Source: Aristolochia californica (taxonomy: Eukaryota > Streptophyta > Magnoliopsida > Piperales > Aristolochiaceae). Taken from it: a stretch of 64,000 nucleotides of DNA. The stretch is taken from NCBI GenBank assembly GCA_029961685.1, contig JARWKL010000010.1, positions 4,566,269 to 4,630,268 of the forward strand. Reading direction: 5' to 3'. Position numbers and translations under genes: made by a program. Positions 45,237 to 58,544 of this stretch are shown here, in pieces. Positions within the stretch are counted from its first letter, which is position 1. Every line of letters begins with the position of its first letter. Under the pieces are notes generated by a model. The model was not told where the DNA came from, did not search any database, and saw only the letters and a list, made by a program, of their open reading frames with translations.

Positions 45237-46590
45237 CAGTTCTGTCAAACCAAGATAGTGAACCAACTAAAACACATGCCCAAATCAAATAAACGAAAAT
45301 CTGTCAGGGACCACTAACAAACACAGCTGCGAAACTAAACCTAGAGTACTAACGAAAACATGAATTGCAAAAGGTTGGGGCAACATATTTATAAAAAAAC
45401 AAAAATTGCATCACGTGAATGAATTTAGGAAACTCGAATACAAATCTCGTAAAGCTACTGAATGAACAACCGAGTGATTTGCTAAGACACTTTAAACTAA
45501 AATTTATCTGACCTGACGAAAAGAACAGATTAAAATAACTAGAAAACTTTGAAATAAGAAAAAAAATCCGACTGCTTCAAATTGCATTACCTTCTGAGTT
45601 GACGTTTATAATGAAAAAAAAAAAAAAAGACCTTGGACAGGATCTTTTTCTTTTTGAATGCTAAGAAAATAGAATGATAAAAGACCAATAATCGTAACAA
45701 AGAAATTTATATATTTCTCGACAAAGACCAGCTCTGATAATCACCGGCAGGTCAAGTTTTCTTTCGGATCATGTACGGTAAACAACAATAACAGACGTTT
45801 GGAACACCAAAATTGAAGTCGTCCTCAAGTAGAGAAAACACTTCAATTAATAAATTAAAAAAAATGAAGATAAACCTGATTAGAGTTTTCTAAGAAGAAA
45901 ACGTAATATCTACCAAGCTGAGCTCCATTTCAGAAAAGGCAGGAAGAAACAAAATCTGAAGGAAACCCAACCTTCAGAAAAGGCGACTGAAAGGATCAGA
46001 GCAAGACTCCTTGCGTGTGACAATGTTAGTGTTTTGTTCGCGATGTTTGAAATGTGTTTTTTTAACCATGGAGGTAACCACTTTCCTTCTTTGCAACAAA
46101 AGACGTAGTTGGTTGAGTCAAAACACTGAGTTTGCTAGTGAACTTGGCATGGTCACACGATTTTTTACCATCCTCCAAGTCTTTCAAAGCGGCAAGTTAG
46201 GTGAGGGAATTAAGTGTTGAAAATTAATTGAAAGTGTTAGCAAATTGTATTCATGGAAGTATAATATTTGCATAAAAATAAAAAATATGTAAGTAGGCAA
46301 GTGAAGAATTTTAACATGGTTAGGTCAAACTACGCTTAATCTATGCCCAGCAACCATTTGAGATCCACTAACAAATCTATGGGATGTTAATGGGGCACAT
46401 TCATCTAAAAGTGTGGGATTTAACAGAGGCCATTGACCACATACAATAAAAGCAAATTGTTTTTTATTGTCACATAAGCAACCGTTCATTTTAATCGCCT
46501 AAGATTCATGCCAAATGTCAATAGAAATGGTCCATGGACCACATATGATCAACAGAGAAAAGAAAAATATAAATTACAACCAATACAAAA
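45237..46590. other. 5' flank of RTNLB
   Basis: Should hold the RTNLB 5' UTR and promoter. AT-rich with a 15-A run at 45615. No other gene found; short frames here lack domain signals. Confidence 0.4.
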
Positions 46591-47033
46591 TATTGAATTT
46601 ATAGAAAAGAGAAATATTTCATTGACTTTATTAACTTATTATAATCAGAATACATGAACCTCTATTTATAATAGAGGAAGGTAGTAGTCCAATTATAATT
46701 AAACTACATTTGTTCTCAATTACACCCAACCTCTAACACTTAAAAGATAAATCATAGCATAATTAAATAACTCAATATAGATAAAAGATTAACATGACCC
46801 AAACTAGAACTCTTTTAGGACGTGACCATAAGATAAAAGATGCATTTGTGAGTCCTTCTTGATCTTTCAACTTATGTGATAAGGATGTCAGCTCGTGGTA
46901 ATCATGGTGGATCTTACTTCTTATGAGTTTGGGCCCATCTTGTGGGCCTTTTTTGGTCGTGTGACCCATCTTATAATACTCTTAGATATGTGGGTCTTCT
47001 ATGGTCGTGTAGTATTGGGCCTATCTTCCAACA
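46591..47033 (-). mobile_element. Solo LTR of family A
   Basis: Minus strand runs TGTTGGAAGATAGGCCC to AATTCAATA, with tandem 'ggcccacaagatgggccc' words near the start, the family's ATTATAAATAGAGG box and GTAATTGGACT-like block. No primer site or polypurine tract is attached on either side. No clean target duplication was found. Confidence 0.75.
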
Positions 47034-48443
47034 ACTAATTTCAAAACCTAAAATGCTACTAATTTTGATCTCCTTGAATAGGGACAATCCTGAAAGACTT
47101 CAGCCATTTGAACACTTGATTAAATGATTCACAAGTTGTAAAAAATTTATTCGATAAGTAGACCACTCACTTATGGATTGGTGGAACATTTGTTTTGAAT
47201 TAAATGTTCAAGCAACTATTTATAGCTTTTCAAAAAAAAAAAAAAAAAAAATAGACGTTTTTGGACTGGTGGGACTTTGAGTCAACTTGATAAACCTTTG
47301 GGCCATATTCTTTTAAGAAGCTAGTATTCTACTTAGTTTCACTTACAAAGTTTAAAGTAATGCACTTCGTATTGTGCTTAAAAAGGAATTAGAAAAGGCT
47401 CATACACTTAAACTCATCTCATGTCTATAAGTGAATTTGATTCATAATGATATCCATTTTACAATTTGATGATATGCAAGATTTCAATGGTTCGATTCTC
47501 ACACGTGAGCAAAGACCTAGGCATAACTACATAGTAACTTATGTGCAGTTGGCTACGGTACTTTAAAGAGTGTTTTAGATTTGTTTAGTACAATTCCAAT
47601 TTGCCAAACTTATGCTACGTTAGGACTTGATATTCACCTTTCTTATAATATCGTAAATATTTATGAAAAATAGTATAGATATACGTAAAAGATCTTCACT
47701 TACCAAATAGGATTATGGTTATATAATGAATTTTGCACTTATGAACCTAAACCAAAGATTAAAATGCAAATAATGTTGTGGTTTGAGAAGTGAGACCATT
47801 TTTGGGTCTTAAACTTTAAGTTTGAGGCCATATTAAATAATTTTTAAAATTCAAATATTAAAATTTCTTTTAGAAATTATAGTCAATGTCATGAGCAAGA
47901 AATTTATTATGTTATGAGTATTAGACTCAATCTTTGAGCTTGAATTGGAAAAATTGTTCACTGTGACATTTTGATTGGTTAACTAGTCGAAATTTGATAA
48001 ATAATGGTGAATTTTTTTATTTTTTTGGTCGTACGCATGTTTAATGGGTCATTCTAAGTTGTGTTTGATTGGTTTTAGTTAAAATCAGGTGGTAGACAAC
48101 TTCGTAATCTCTCAACTTAAGACTTTGACAAAAGAGATTTATTTGAAAGTTAGAAAACATATTTTTTTGTTTTTACTAGAAAATCAGGGATTGACTTATG
48201 ACCATGCAACAATTGTATTAGATGTGTTTGATGTGGATTGATTTTAGTGATCCATATAAATTCATTGTTGTTTTTCATTGGTAGAAAGTGAGTTGATTGA
48301 ATCAACTCATTCATATGTTGTAGTAATTAAATTGCTACATCTACTATTTTTCAATTTAAGATCTTTCTTTTGATAATCACAAAAGGGAATGAGGTCATGA
48401 GTTTGATACTTTGTGGGAGAAATGTAAAAGTTTTAAGGGGAAG
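47034..48443. other. Intergenic, AT-rich, nothing recognised
   Basis: Contains a poly(A) run at 47230-47250 and no coding or LTR structure beyond the polypurine tract at its right end. Confidence 0.4.
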
Positions 48444-48998
48444 TTGTTACAATCCCAATTAGTGTTTGTAAAGAGAGACCATGTTAGTCACGAAAGACAG
48501 GTGGAACAAGAATGAAGTTGTATTCTTGTGTGAGCCTAGTAGGATTAAGTTGTAATTTAGAAGTCTCAAGAGAGCTAATTATGACTAGTAGGGTCAAGAA
48601 AGGTGGCACCAGCTATAGAGGGGTAAAAGAGTAAAAGAAGACTCTAGAAGAGGAGGAACCAACTTCTAGGGACTTGAAATGTCCATCAATTCTCTGTAAG
48701 GGACAAGAATATCTAGAGAATTTTCTAGAAGGGGCGTCAACTCAGTCAAGCAGCAGAGCTATCCAGGAGAACTCTCTAAAAGGGGTATCAACTCAAGAGG
48801 AAGAGTCTGAAAGCATCCAAGTTCAATGTATGACTTGGAGTACAAACAAGAGGGCATCCAACTCTTAATCCCACATCGAAGAGATTGGAGAAGTAGCTCT
48901 AACCCTCGATCTTTAAATTATAAGCTTCGTTAGCCTAGTATTTAGCAATCAATACAATCTCCTTTTTATGTACAATTGATCTATCAACTTGGGTCCTC
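48444..48998 (+). repeat. LTR-like sequence with TCCCACATCG motif
   Basis: Starts TGTTACAATCCC directly after polypurine ttttaaggggaag, so it is a candidate 3' LTR. It contains TCCCACATCG at 48869 and a TATA-like ttaaattataagc about 45 bp later. The 3' end is uncertain (about 48976-48998). Confidence 0.55.
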
Positions 48999-49469
48999 AC
49001 AAGGTGTCTTCACCAATGATATAAAGGATATTAGGCAATTATCCCTTGATTAATAGGGTGTTTGTAGCTATATTGAGTCTCACAAGCTCAGTTGCTCCCC
49101 AAAGAGGATGACCAGTGGTAAAGGCATGAATCCTAGGTTCTACTCTTCATCATGGTTGTCCATGACCTTATCTACCCCAAAATCCTCTAGAAAAGGTATT
49201 TATCTTTGCTTCTACTCTTTGCCCATGTTGAATTTTTGGAAAATAGTTACATTAGGTGTAGCTTGTAGTGAGAAGAAACGAGCATTAAAGGAGGTTGAGG
49301 TACTGATTTTACCAATTCCTTTAATGGTACATTTGCTATTGCTTCCAAATGTTACATGGCCATTGTCTTTTGGTTTGAGTTTTACAAACTTTTACTTATC
49401 ACCGGTCATATGCCTTGAGCACCAGCTATCCAAAATCTAGTAACGTGAATATGTGGTTGAGGGGTATAA

Positions 49470-50807
49470 AATGTACCAACTAAATAAGTTTATCTATGGA
49501 TTGAATTAATTACCAAAGGCCTACTTTGATAAATTCAGCAAAGTGGTATTTAATTTTGGTTTCAAGAGATGTGTAGTTGATAATTCTGCTTTTGTTAAAA
49601 ATACTTGTTGAGGATATATTATTATGACAATGTATGTTGATGATATTATCATAACAGGGAGTAATAAAAGTGATATTTAATAGATAGAAGAAAACTTGGT
49701 AAAATAATTTAAAACCAAAGATCTCGGTCTAGTGAAATATTTTCTTGATATTCAAGTGTGAATCCAAGTATGGTACCATCCTATCACTAAAGAAGTATGT
49801 TTTGGACATTCTAAAAGAAATAGGTAAAGTTTGGATGTCGACCTACTGAAACTCCTATGGATCCTAATGTCAAACTATGTGATAAAATAAAATAGATGTG
49901 GGCAAATTTCAACGATTGATTGGTAAGGTAATTTATTTAACGGTTACAAGATGAAATATTTTTTGATATTAGTTATTATCCAGTTCATACATCAGCCACA
50001 TAATTCTCCTTGGCAAACTAAAAAGAATCCTTACGTATCTAAAGAAGAATTCAAGGTAAAAATTACTTTATAAATGCCATAGTTATAGTAACATTGAAGG
50101 ATTTGTAGATGTAGATTGGGTCGGGTCTCTAATGATAGAAAATCAAATTTTGACTGATGTAAAATGGTTGGAGGAAACTTAGTCACTTGGTGAAGTAAAA
50201 CAACAATATTATATCAAGATCAAATACAAAGCAAAATATTGTGTCATGGTTCACACGGTGAGTTAAATGTTGTGTCTTAATTCATTACTAATTGATTTGG
50301 GTTTTGCCAGGACAAGTTCAGTGAAACTCCATGATGATATTGCCACCAACTTAATTTTTTTTATGAAAGAACAAAACACATTGAAATTAACTACCGTTCA
50401 AATAAAGCTAAATAATCAGCTAGCAGCTCCATAGCTTGTGTGCAAAGCTTGGTGGTTTTTTATGTTTATGGGCGAACTTAAGGAAGAATGTTGGAAATAA
50501 AATTGTACTTAGAGAAGTTGTTTCTATTTCAGCACTTATGTTTTTCTTCCATTACTTTGTTATTAAGAACAAGGATATAATAATCCTTTATGTAGTAAGC
50601 TGATTGGAATATAAATAAAAGGAGAAAAGAAGTGCTAATCCTAAATGAGAAGCACTTCTCAACATTTCCAAGGTTGCTTCCATACATGTTCTCCCGTCTT
50701 TTTCTTCTTCTTCTTCTTCCCTCTCTTCTACAACTCAGGTGTCTCCTCTTTGCTCTCTCCCACAAACACTTTCAGACATGAAACCATAAAATCTAATATC
50801 TATAACA
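49470..50807 (+). mobile_element. Ty1/copia remnant (RT, RNase H, 3' LTR)
   Basis: Reverse transcriptase at 49490-49760: AYFDKFSKVVFNFGFKRC, MYVDDIIITGSNKSD (YVDD catalytic box) and FKTKDLGLVKYFLDIQV. RNase H remnants at 50095-50420: [21 protein letters not shown], FMKEQNTLKLT. Polypurine ttaaggaagaa precedes the 3' LTR 50489-50807 (TGTTGGAAATAAAATTG to TATAACA, with tataaataaaagg box). Earlier pol parts are missing or unrecognisable between 49000 and 49470. Many stops. Confidence 0.8.
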
Positions 50808-51251
50808 GTTTTCATTCATAAATACATTGAACAATAATAATTCACATAATATAAGTCACATTTAAGGCTTATTAAAATCAAACATGCACAATCAAATAAT
50901 AATAGTGCAAGTAAAACATTAATAAATACTAACAAATCAAATATATGGTGAAAAAATGGTTCAAGATAATTGTTCTCATTGGACTAAAAAAAAATTCATT
51001 TTGGATTAATTTAGACAAGTCTGAGTAATTACAAACCATCTTGACTATCATATTTCGTTAATAAAATTTGCAGCAGTTGACAGTGTTCAAAATCTTTTTC
51101 ACGGTAACACAAGGTAGCTTTTCTAGTTATCCAAGCTCCTTTCACATGTTTTTACTATACAGATAATCATGGTTGAGGTGATTAACTGGGATCTACATAT
51201 TGCAGACCTATACGAAGAGAAAACAAAAACAGATTTTCATTTTAGCCATCA

Positions 51252-54200
51252 TCAACCAGTATTTTTAGTTGTCTTTCGGAGTGGGAAAAGCTGGCGAATG
51301 AACGAAAACTTCCGCTTTGCACGCGCAGATGACTCAGTGTCAATGGAATCTGTTGGCAGGGATACGATAGACCCAGCTCCGGGTGATGGCGGAGGGAGTG
51401 TGAAAAGGAAGGCATTGACCATCCGAATGATCTGGCTAAAGGTTGGTCGCATGTTTGGATCCTCCACCCAGCACGACTGGATAATGAAAACTAAATCTTT
51501 GGGCAAATCTTCAGGAACAGGCGGCCTCGCTTGCTGTTTCCAGGAAGGAAGGAAATTTAAAATCAGTCAACAGCTGAGATGCAACCTTTCAAACCCTTAC
51601 TACCATTTTGCCATTCAAAATCCTACTATAGAATAACATGCAATAGCTAGTAGCATGGCTCTGCTACTTGCCAGATCACTTCGACTTGGCTGAGTTAGCC
51701 CAGATTTCGGAGGCTGTGAGTCGGTTCAGGGGGTTAAACTCACGGCGCTTATTTTCTTTTCCAGGTCAGAGGATCAAACTCACCCCACATATTTTCTTTG
51801 TTCCACTGACTGACTCACCCATCTCGGGCAACCCTCACCTGGGTTTTACCGGGGCTGAGTTCGGTCCCAAGTTCAAGGCACAACTTTAAGATAGGAATGG
51901 AAAATAGACTTCGAAGAAAGGTGAAAGGAATGTACACACATCAATGGGGTTTAGTCTTAAAACCTATGGAAAGCACAAACAATTTTGTATTCACAGAAGC
52001 AGGAGTAGCAAGAAAAGGAATTGAAACACAAGGGTTATTAAATGCTATCACCTTAAAAGCAGCCGCATATGCAGCCTGCAGATTTGACATCCCCTCAAAT
52101 GGCATCCGGTTGGTCAACAACTCCCAGAATACAATGCCAAAGCTGTAGACATCTACTTTGTTATTGTAATGCTTCTTCTCCCCATGCCGGAGTGTCACAG
52201 TGCTGTATAACTGTGAGAAAACAATTCAATGCTGAGTAAACAGGAAACATATATTCTCCACCCCTATTAAGTCAAAGTAAATTTTTTATGGGACATTCAT
52301 AATTTGAAATGAAACTAAAAGTTCATCTTTTGTCATCCTCCTTTCATGCAAAAGAAACTACATCTTGCTATAACTGCTCACATAGTTCAGAAATGTACAA
52401 ATGAATGCAGTAGCTATAACTGAATGCATAGATAAGGCGAACACCAATATAGGAACAACACATTATTGAGGAAGGAGAAAAGGATGAAAACCTCAGGAGC
52501 CATCCAACGGTAAGTTCCAGTTTCTGCAGTCATCATCTCGGTGACAGACTCTTCCCTTGCAAGCCCAAAATCAGCAAGCTTCACAGTCTTTTTATTTGCT
52601 GTAAGTAATAAATTGTCTGCAAAGCTCCAAGAATAAAGAAAGTAAGTGAACTTCAAGGACAAGTTGGGTTGAAACCTTGAATGTCTTCAAGCATAAGGAA
52701 AATAAATAGCTAACAACAGAAACTTCTGAATCAGTCTTGTTGTAGCTTTGACATTTCATACATAGGCACTGCAGTTAGCAAATTAGATGGATGCATTTGT
52801 GAACTCAAACTAGCTCCATCCCTCGGGTTCAAAGCCAGGAGGGCAACAGAGTCCTGAACCAAGACCACAACTTTAACCGACTCAGGGACACTGATCAGAA
52901 TCACCTGACTCAGTCGTTTAATCCCTTAACATACATTCTGAATTAAACTTGTTGCAATCTCCCAAACTCTTTTAAGTCGTTTGGCTCAATTGCCAGAAGA
53001 AGGATTCATTAATGCGACGTATGGAGTTCAAGTCTCAGGAGGTTAAGGAAAAAGGGGTTGCTGCGTAATCAGAATTAAAAAGAGACTGAAGTCATTTAAA
53101 AACCTAAAAATTCACTTTGAAATCTCTTTTGTCCAATTAATATCGCTTTGGGATACATTGCAAATGTAACAAAATATTTACATAATACAGATAACTGACA
53201 TTATAAAAGAAAATTCTGATAAATATATCCTGCTTACCACTGTCATGACACATTGCATGTTATAAACTATAAATATACATATTATTTAACATCCCTGATG
53301 CATGGCTTATTTAGGATCCAAGTCCAATTAAAACTTTTGGTACCAGCTAATCACTCACCAATCCAACTTTTGGTACCAGCTAGTCACTCACCAATCCAAC
53401 TTGTGTCCCACACGAAAGCATAAAGCACACATTTATTGTAACAGTTGGTAAGTTGGAATTCGCAAGCATATAAATCCACTCTCATTAACTCTGGGCTCTT
53501 TGCTATAAGTTTTTCAGAATATCTGCACTTCACCTGAGCACTAGCTTAAGTCAAGTTATCAGGTGCCATTTTTCTGCTAATGACTGCCCATAGTGGTAAA
53601 AGCTGCAGAAATATTTGTAACTATTATTGGAACAGAGAAGGGATTCAATAACTAGAAGTAATTCTTGGTCAGTGTAAGACACTTGTTGGTCCTTGGCAGT
53701 GGAATGAACACTTATTGCTTCACTCAGACAGTTATATGCACTCATAAATACTATGTGATCTGTAAGGAGATATCGTCTCCTTATGCATTGTATTAGTCAA
53801 TCAGTAGTTCAACAACTAGTAAACTCAGTTTTGTTGATCATATGTATATGCACCAATGGAAAATCAAGCAAAAGACCCATGAAACCGATAAACAAATGTC
53901 AATTACATTAGGGAACGACAAATCTTGACATCTTGAAACATTCCAAAACACATGAAGCATTTCTGAGCCTGATTAAGTGCTGACACTCTGTCTCATTTTA
54001 CCTCATTACAAATCAATAGATAGCAAACTTCCAAGCTAGCACAATCAACTAAATCAGAGTCAGCACAAAGAATAGAACTTGAGTTTATTCACAAAACACA
54101 AAGTGATTCAGAATGCAACATGACTACAAGCTTTCATTTTTAAAATAGACCGCATCACCCTAAAGTAAGAGCTTTGATCTTGTAAACAAAGGTAAAAGAT

Positions 54201-55850
54201 CTTTACCAGGCTTTAGATCTCTGTGTATTATACCATTAGCATGCAGGCACTCCATTGCACGAGCAATATCAAGAGCAAAACTTATTGCCAAATGAAGATC
54301 CAGAGGCCTGGGCCGAATGCTAGCCAAATATTTTTTAAGAGACATCCCTGGTAATAATTCTGTGGCTATCACCATAAATGGGTCCGTACAAGCTCCAATA
54401 AACTGCATGTAAGAAGGCAATCACTAGCATGAGCTAATTGCAGCTAAAACTCTTTTTGGTAAAACGTAGGACAGCAATGGCAACAAAAATAAATTAAATA
54501 CATTACACTAAGTCTACAACAACACTAAACACACATTATAAAACAAAAGGCACACCTTAACAAGATTCTCATGTTTAACTCTTGACATCATAGTAACTTC
54601 TCGAGCAAAACGGCCTTCAAGCGCAGCTCTTTCTTCTGGATTGCTTCCAGAACGAAGAACTTTAACTGCAACATTTTGATCCCTATACCTGGCAAAAGCA
54701 ATTGAGCAGCACAAACTTAGGGTTCAGCTTTTAAGTTAGAGAACAGAAAGTCCACAGACAAAATAAAGGGACAGGGAAAAAGAGAAGATCAATAGATCCA
54801 CAGGGATTAGACCATATGATGAGTGACTTAACCAAAGCTGATGGTTCACAGAACAGATTTTCACTTTCCATGGTCATAACTTTGAGTGTTTGCTCAGAAG
54901 CTGAATAACAAAACCAACAAAGATTGAGAACATATATATTCTTCTTCAAGAATCCCATTCACTTTCTTAATTGAAAAAGCAACTTTCAGTTCAATCATAC
55001 CAAGTTTCAAGAGCTACTAATGATAGTGTGATCTTGATCTGAACCAGAGGCAGAGAGGAACTTACGTACTCTTGATACACTCAAACAGTACATAATAAGC
55101 CACAGAGGAAGAATAAAAGCTGCAGATCCTACAATTTCTGCAGTTCAGACTGACTGGAATCAGCATTTCAGAGATCCCATTCACAGGTAAGTGGTTAATA
55201 TGCAGACGGGTCATGTAGTTTTGTGCAGACCAAAATATTAGCAGCCAATCCCAAGCCCATAAAGGTGGGCGCATAAGGTTCACAACAAGCATAAAACTTC
55301 TGGCAAGTATCCCCATGAACTCGAGTCAGTTATCAAGTATGGCCAAGAAAACTCCTGCAGCAAACCTCAATGTATTTGGGACAAGGCTTTGATGATGATG
55401 AGAAGGAGGAAGATGAACTTGGAGAGATTACTAATTAAAGAGATAATTAAAAACTAGATCTGCATATGTGTAGTGGAGATAAACTTGGGGTCTAGTAAGA
55501 TTATCAAACTAACCAATACAGGCTTTATTAATGTGTTTTTATTTACAAAAGTACAAGATCGTAGGAACATTAAAAGAACACTCTCAGATTCAAGAGAAGT
55601 ACAGAAGAGTAAGATAGTATACTTACTTGCCCTCATAAACTTTCCCATGAGCTCCTTCTCCAATCTTGGATCCGACAAACAGTAAGTTAGGATCAATGAG
55701 CAATTTTTTATCAATACTAAACTGTGTAACTTGATCAGACCCACTCGAGCATTTACCAATATTAGATCCTTCCTCCACACGTTTTTCTAGCCCCAGCTGC
55801 TCAGGTCCAACCTCTGCTCTACCTTCTATCTTCTCATCATCACAACTCAT
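51252..55850 (-). CDS. Raf-like (MAPKKK-type) Ser/Thr/Tyr protein kinase, ATN1-like, 6 coding exons
   Basis: Exons (minus): 55627-55850, 54556-54688, 54207-54402, 52492-52616, 52052-52210, 51252-51533 (1119 nt, 372 residues plus stop); phases agree and all introns are GT-AG. Kinase landmarks: [19 protein letters not shown] with glycine loop 64-71; Lys84 in VAVKVL; HRDLKPDN 179-186; DFG 200-202; GTYRWMAPE 218-226; [40 protein letters not shown]. The layout and the [20 protein letters not shown] insert are those of ATN1 and related plant Raf-like kinases (C group). All catalytic residues are present, so it should be active. The C-terminal tail after the kinase domain is Pro/Ser- and then Lys/Arg-rich. 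Acceptor GGCGCAG just upstream of the ATG indicates a 5'-UTR intron. The substrate cannot be inferred. Confidence 0.95.
51660..51890. repeat. GC-balanced insertion in the last kinase intron
   Basis: Between exons 5 and 6, a block with ctcaccccac, tgactgactcac and gggctgagttcggtcc words. It looks like transposon-derived sequence similar in style to 2100-2200. Identity uncertain. Confidence 0.3.
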
Positions 55851-57090
55851 ATTTTCCCTGCGCCAAGAAAGTTTCCGATACCAGAACGTTCACCCTTTTC
55901 CCTAAAAAATAATACTTTGGTTTCTTATGTACACAATTCTAGTTTCTTCTGAAAATAAAATAATCTTGCCACGGAATTCGCTTGCATCTATAACTCAAAT
56001 TGAGCAGAGTTATATCTCATGTACAGTATCTTCTTCTTCATTCTTCTTTAACTATTGAAAACCCAAAAGACAGACATGATACTATACATAATCATCTACA
56101 TACCCAATATATACCAGCGTCCTTCCATATCACATAACTCTTCCGAAGTCCTCTCAAATTACAGCAAGAAATGAAGAACCAAGACATACTTTGACCTTCT
56201 CCTGCACTTTTCTACTTCAGAGCTGCCATTTCTCCTCCCAAATCCCTCAAGACAGCTTCGTCCATCCAAAAATACTCATCTTTTAATCGTCTACAGCCCA
56301 TGTCAACTTCAGAACCATCACCTCCGTTCCTAAGTCCCCTCAAACAGCTACGCACACGCAAACCTCATTATTTCTTTTTTCTTAAAAAGTAACTAAATTC
56401 CCTTCCAACTCCAGTTTCGCCACAATAACATCAGTCACACTTTTTCCACAACATAAACAAAACAATACCATAAAAACTCGGGGACGCTCTTCCTCCCCAC
56501 TGGGAAGCCACAACAGATTTATCAGGCATCCAACCAGATGAAACAACAAGTACTGCCTATTCAACAAAAGAAAGCTGGACAATAAGAACTCAGAAAAAAA
56601 GCTCGAGAACACTTCCAGTCTCCCACAGAATTTTCCACAACGACAAAATACACAAGAAACTATTCACCGGAGAGTATCAGATAAATATTACAGACTTGAG
56701 CTTCTTCCTCGCCATCCTTTTGTTTTCCTTTTTTTTTTTTTTTTTTAATCTTCTGCAATGTTAACCCTAATCCTTTTTTTAGATTGCCAAAGCCCGAGAC
56801 GAAGAAAAAAGCTAGAGAAGAAAAAAAAGTCGGAGGAAGACGCTTATGGCAGAAGATATTCGAAATGGAGGAGATTTGCGAGGCAGGAAATATATACACG
56901 AAGGAGAAAGGTCCTTGGAAATCCACCTGCCAATAACAAAATTCCACGTGTTTGGCCATTGAAGAGTGGCTTTCGTTCACCGCATCAGCGATTTGGACGT
57001 TCTTGGCTCAACTACGACCACCGAATAACGACAACAAGACTGAGGGACTCGACGGTCGGCGCGGCTCGACTTCGTGTCGATTATTTACGT
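55851..57090 (-). promoter_or_regulatory. 5' UTR / promoter region of the Raf-like kinase
   Basis: A splice acceptor (GGCGCAG) at about 55858-55864 shows a spliced leader. Purine-rich sequence on the minus strand at about 56700-56870 (and CT-rich complement) is typical of plant leaders, so transcription probably starts near 56.9 kb. An ACGT element (ccacgtgtttgg) is at about 56944. Confidence 0.5.
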
Positions 57091-57093
57091 AAA

Positions 57094-57107
57094 GTGGGCC
57101 CACGTGA
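57094..57107. promoter_or_regulatory. Overlapping GTGGGCCCAC (site II/TCP-like) and CACGTG (G-box)
   Basis: The 10-bp palindrome GTGGGCCCAC overlaps a CACGTG G-box, about 1.24 kb upstream of the kinase ATG and about 1.4 kb upstream of the plus-strand exon at 58545. Such pairs are typical of TCP- and bZIP/bHLH-bound plant promoters. Function is inferred from sequence only. Confidence 0.45.
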
Positions 57108-57249
57108 TCCACGCCATCGTGGACATGGTGTTTCGTACTACGAATACGAAATAAATCTCACACGGACGCCGATACAATTGCTAATATTATCGGCCGTTAC
57201 GTTTTCCCGTCTCGGCTCGAACTACATTTCCGCCACGAGTGACTAAATC

Positions 57250-58060
57250 AAAGCCGTTCAAGTCAAAACCTGAGTTCGATTTCTAAGTTCAAGTCTTAAA
57301 CCCTAGCTATAAAATATAATTTGAATGAACGAAATTGACAAAAAAACAATATTATTTAGAAATTCTTATAACCCAGTTTCAGCATTTGATGTTTACGTTC
57401 AAACGGCTAGTATTCCGATACATAAAAAAAATGGAAAATATTTATTTAAAAAGAAAAATTACATTTTTTAAACTTTTTTATTTTTTAAAATAATGTTTAG
57501 AAGTTTGCATGTTTATTCTATAATATAAGCATGATAATCGTCCACTAATAGTCAGAATCTTGATGTGGAAGAAGGCACTAAGAGGAATAAGTGGACCAAA
57601 TTTAAAGTCAAAACAAGAGAGCGACCGCTCTGATATTAAATATTAAATCTTATGGGAGAGGATAATGCTTAACTTTTATGGGTACAGAGCGGAAAGGTAA
57701 ATTTTTTATATTTTATATTCATCAATTCAGGTATTTATAGGTTATAAAGAGATAAGATTTTACGTGATAAATATTATACTTTATAGTTACAATTTGAGAA
57801 AATCTTAAAATTTAAGGGGTTTTTATCCAAAAAGGAAAAAAACTTTAAATGATTCGTGAGGGAGATAAATGAAAGGAATGGTCATATCACCAATGCCCAT
57901 CATTCTTGGTGCCAAATCCCTTTCAATTGTAGAATATTTTTGCAGATTAGGATCCAGAAGGTGACTTTGGTGCAGTGGCCACTACAGAAACTAAAGTCAT
58001 CATAAAATTCCGGCAAAGGTTGTTGTCACTTAGCAACTTGTAAAGAAGGATGGATTGTAA
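57250..58060. other. Intergenic, AT-rich, nothing recognised
   Basis: No coding or transposon structure that could be supported. Confidence 0.4.
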
Positions 58061-58544
58061 TTAGAGTTTGACATTTCCTGGGTCACCACATGTTTCTATG
58101 TTTCGGTCTTCTTTTTCTCCTCTCTGGGGCCCCGGATCAGGAAAAAATGGCTTCCGTTTTTTGCTAAGATTCACAGAGACATCAACGAGTACCCTCTTCA
58201 AGCCTGTCAAATTCCTAATACGAAAGAACACGAGATTTTATTCGAGTGGAGTAGTGGACTCAGTCGTCTTCTTCCACTCTCTCTCTGATACTAAATTTGG
58301 TCTGTACATTTGTCTTTGCTGCTTTTCTTCCCACTTTCTTACAACCAGCTTTCTACTGAAGATTCCCTCAGTTTGAGTTGCGTCATTGCTCGCCTAATCC
58401 CCCCATTCTGTGCAAGAAACTTCTCCGACCCTTGCGCTCATCAGCAGCCTTCGTCTCCCTCTCTCCATCCAACAACTTCTATCGTCATCTTTTCGTTCGG
58501 CAAATCTGATTTCCGGCTGATAATTTTTGAAAGCCCTCGTGCGC

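Noticed and set aside
56758..57246. 162-residue plus-strand open frame
   Set aside because: It overlaps the promoter/leader of the minus-strand kinase, has Lys/Arg-rich low-complexity sequence and no recognisable domain.
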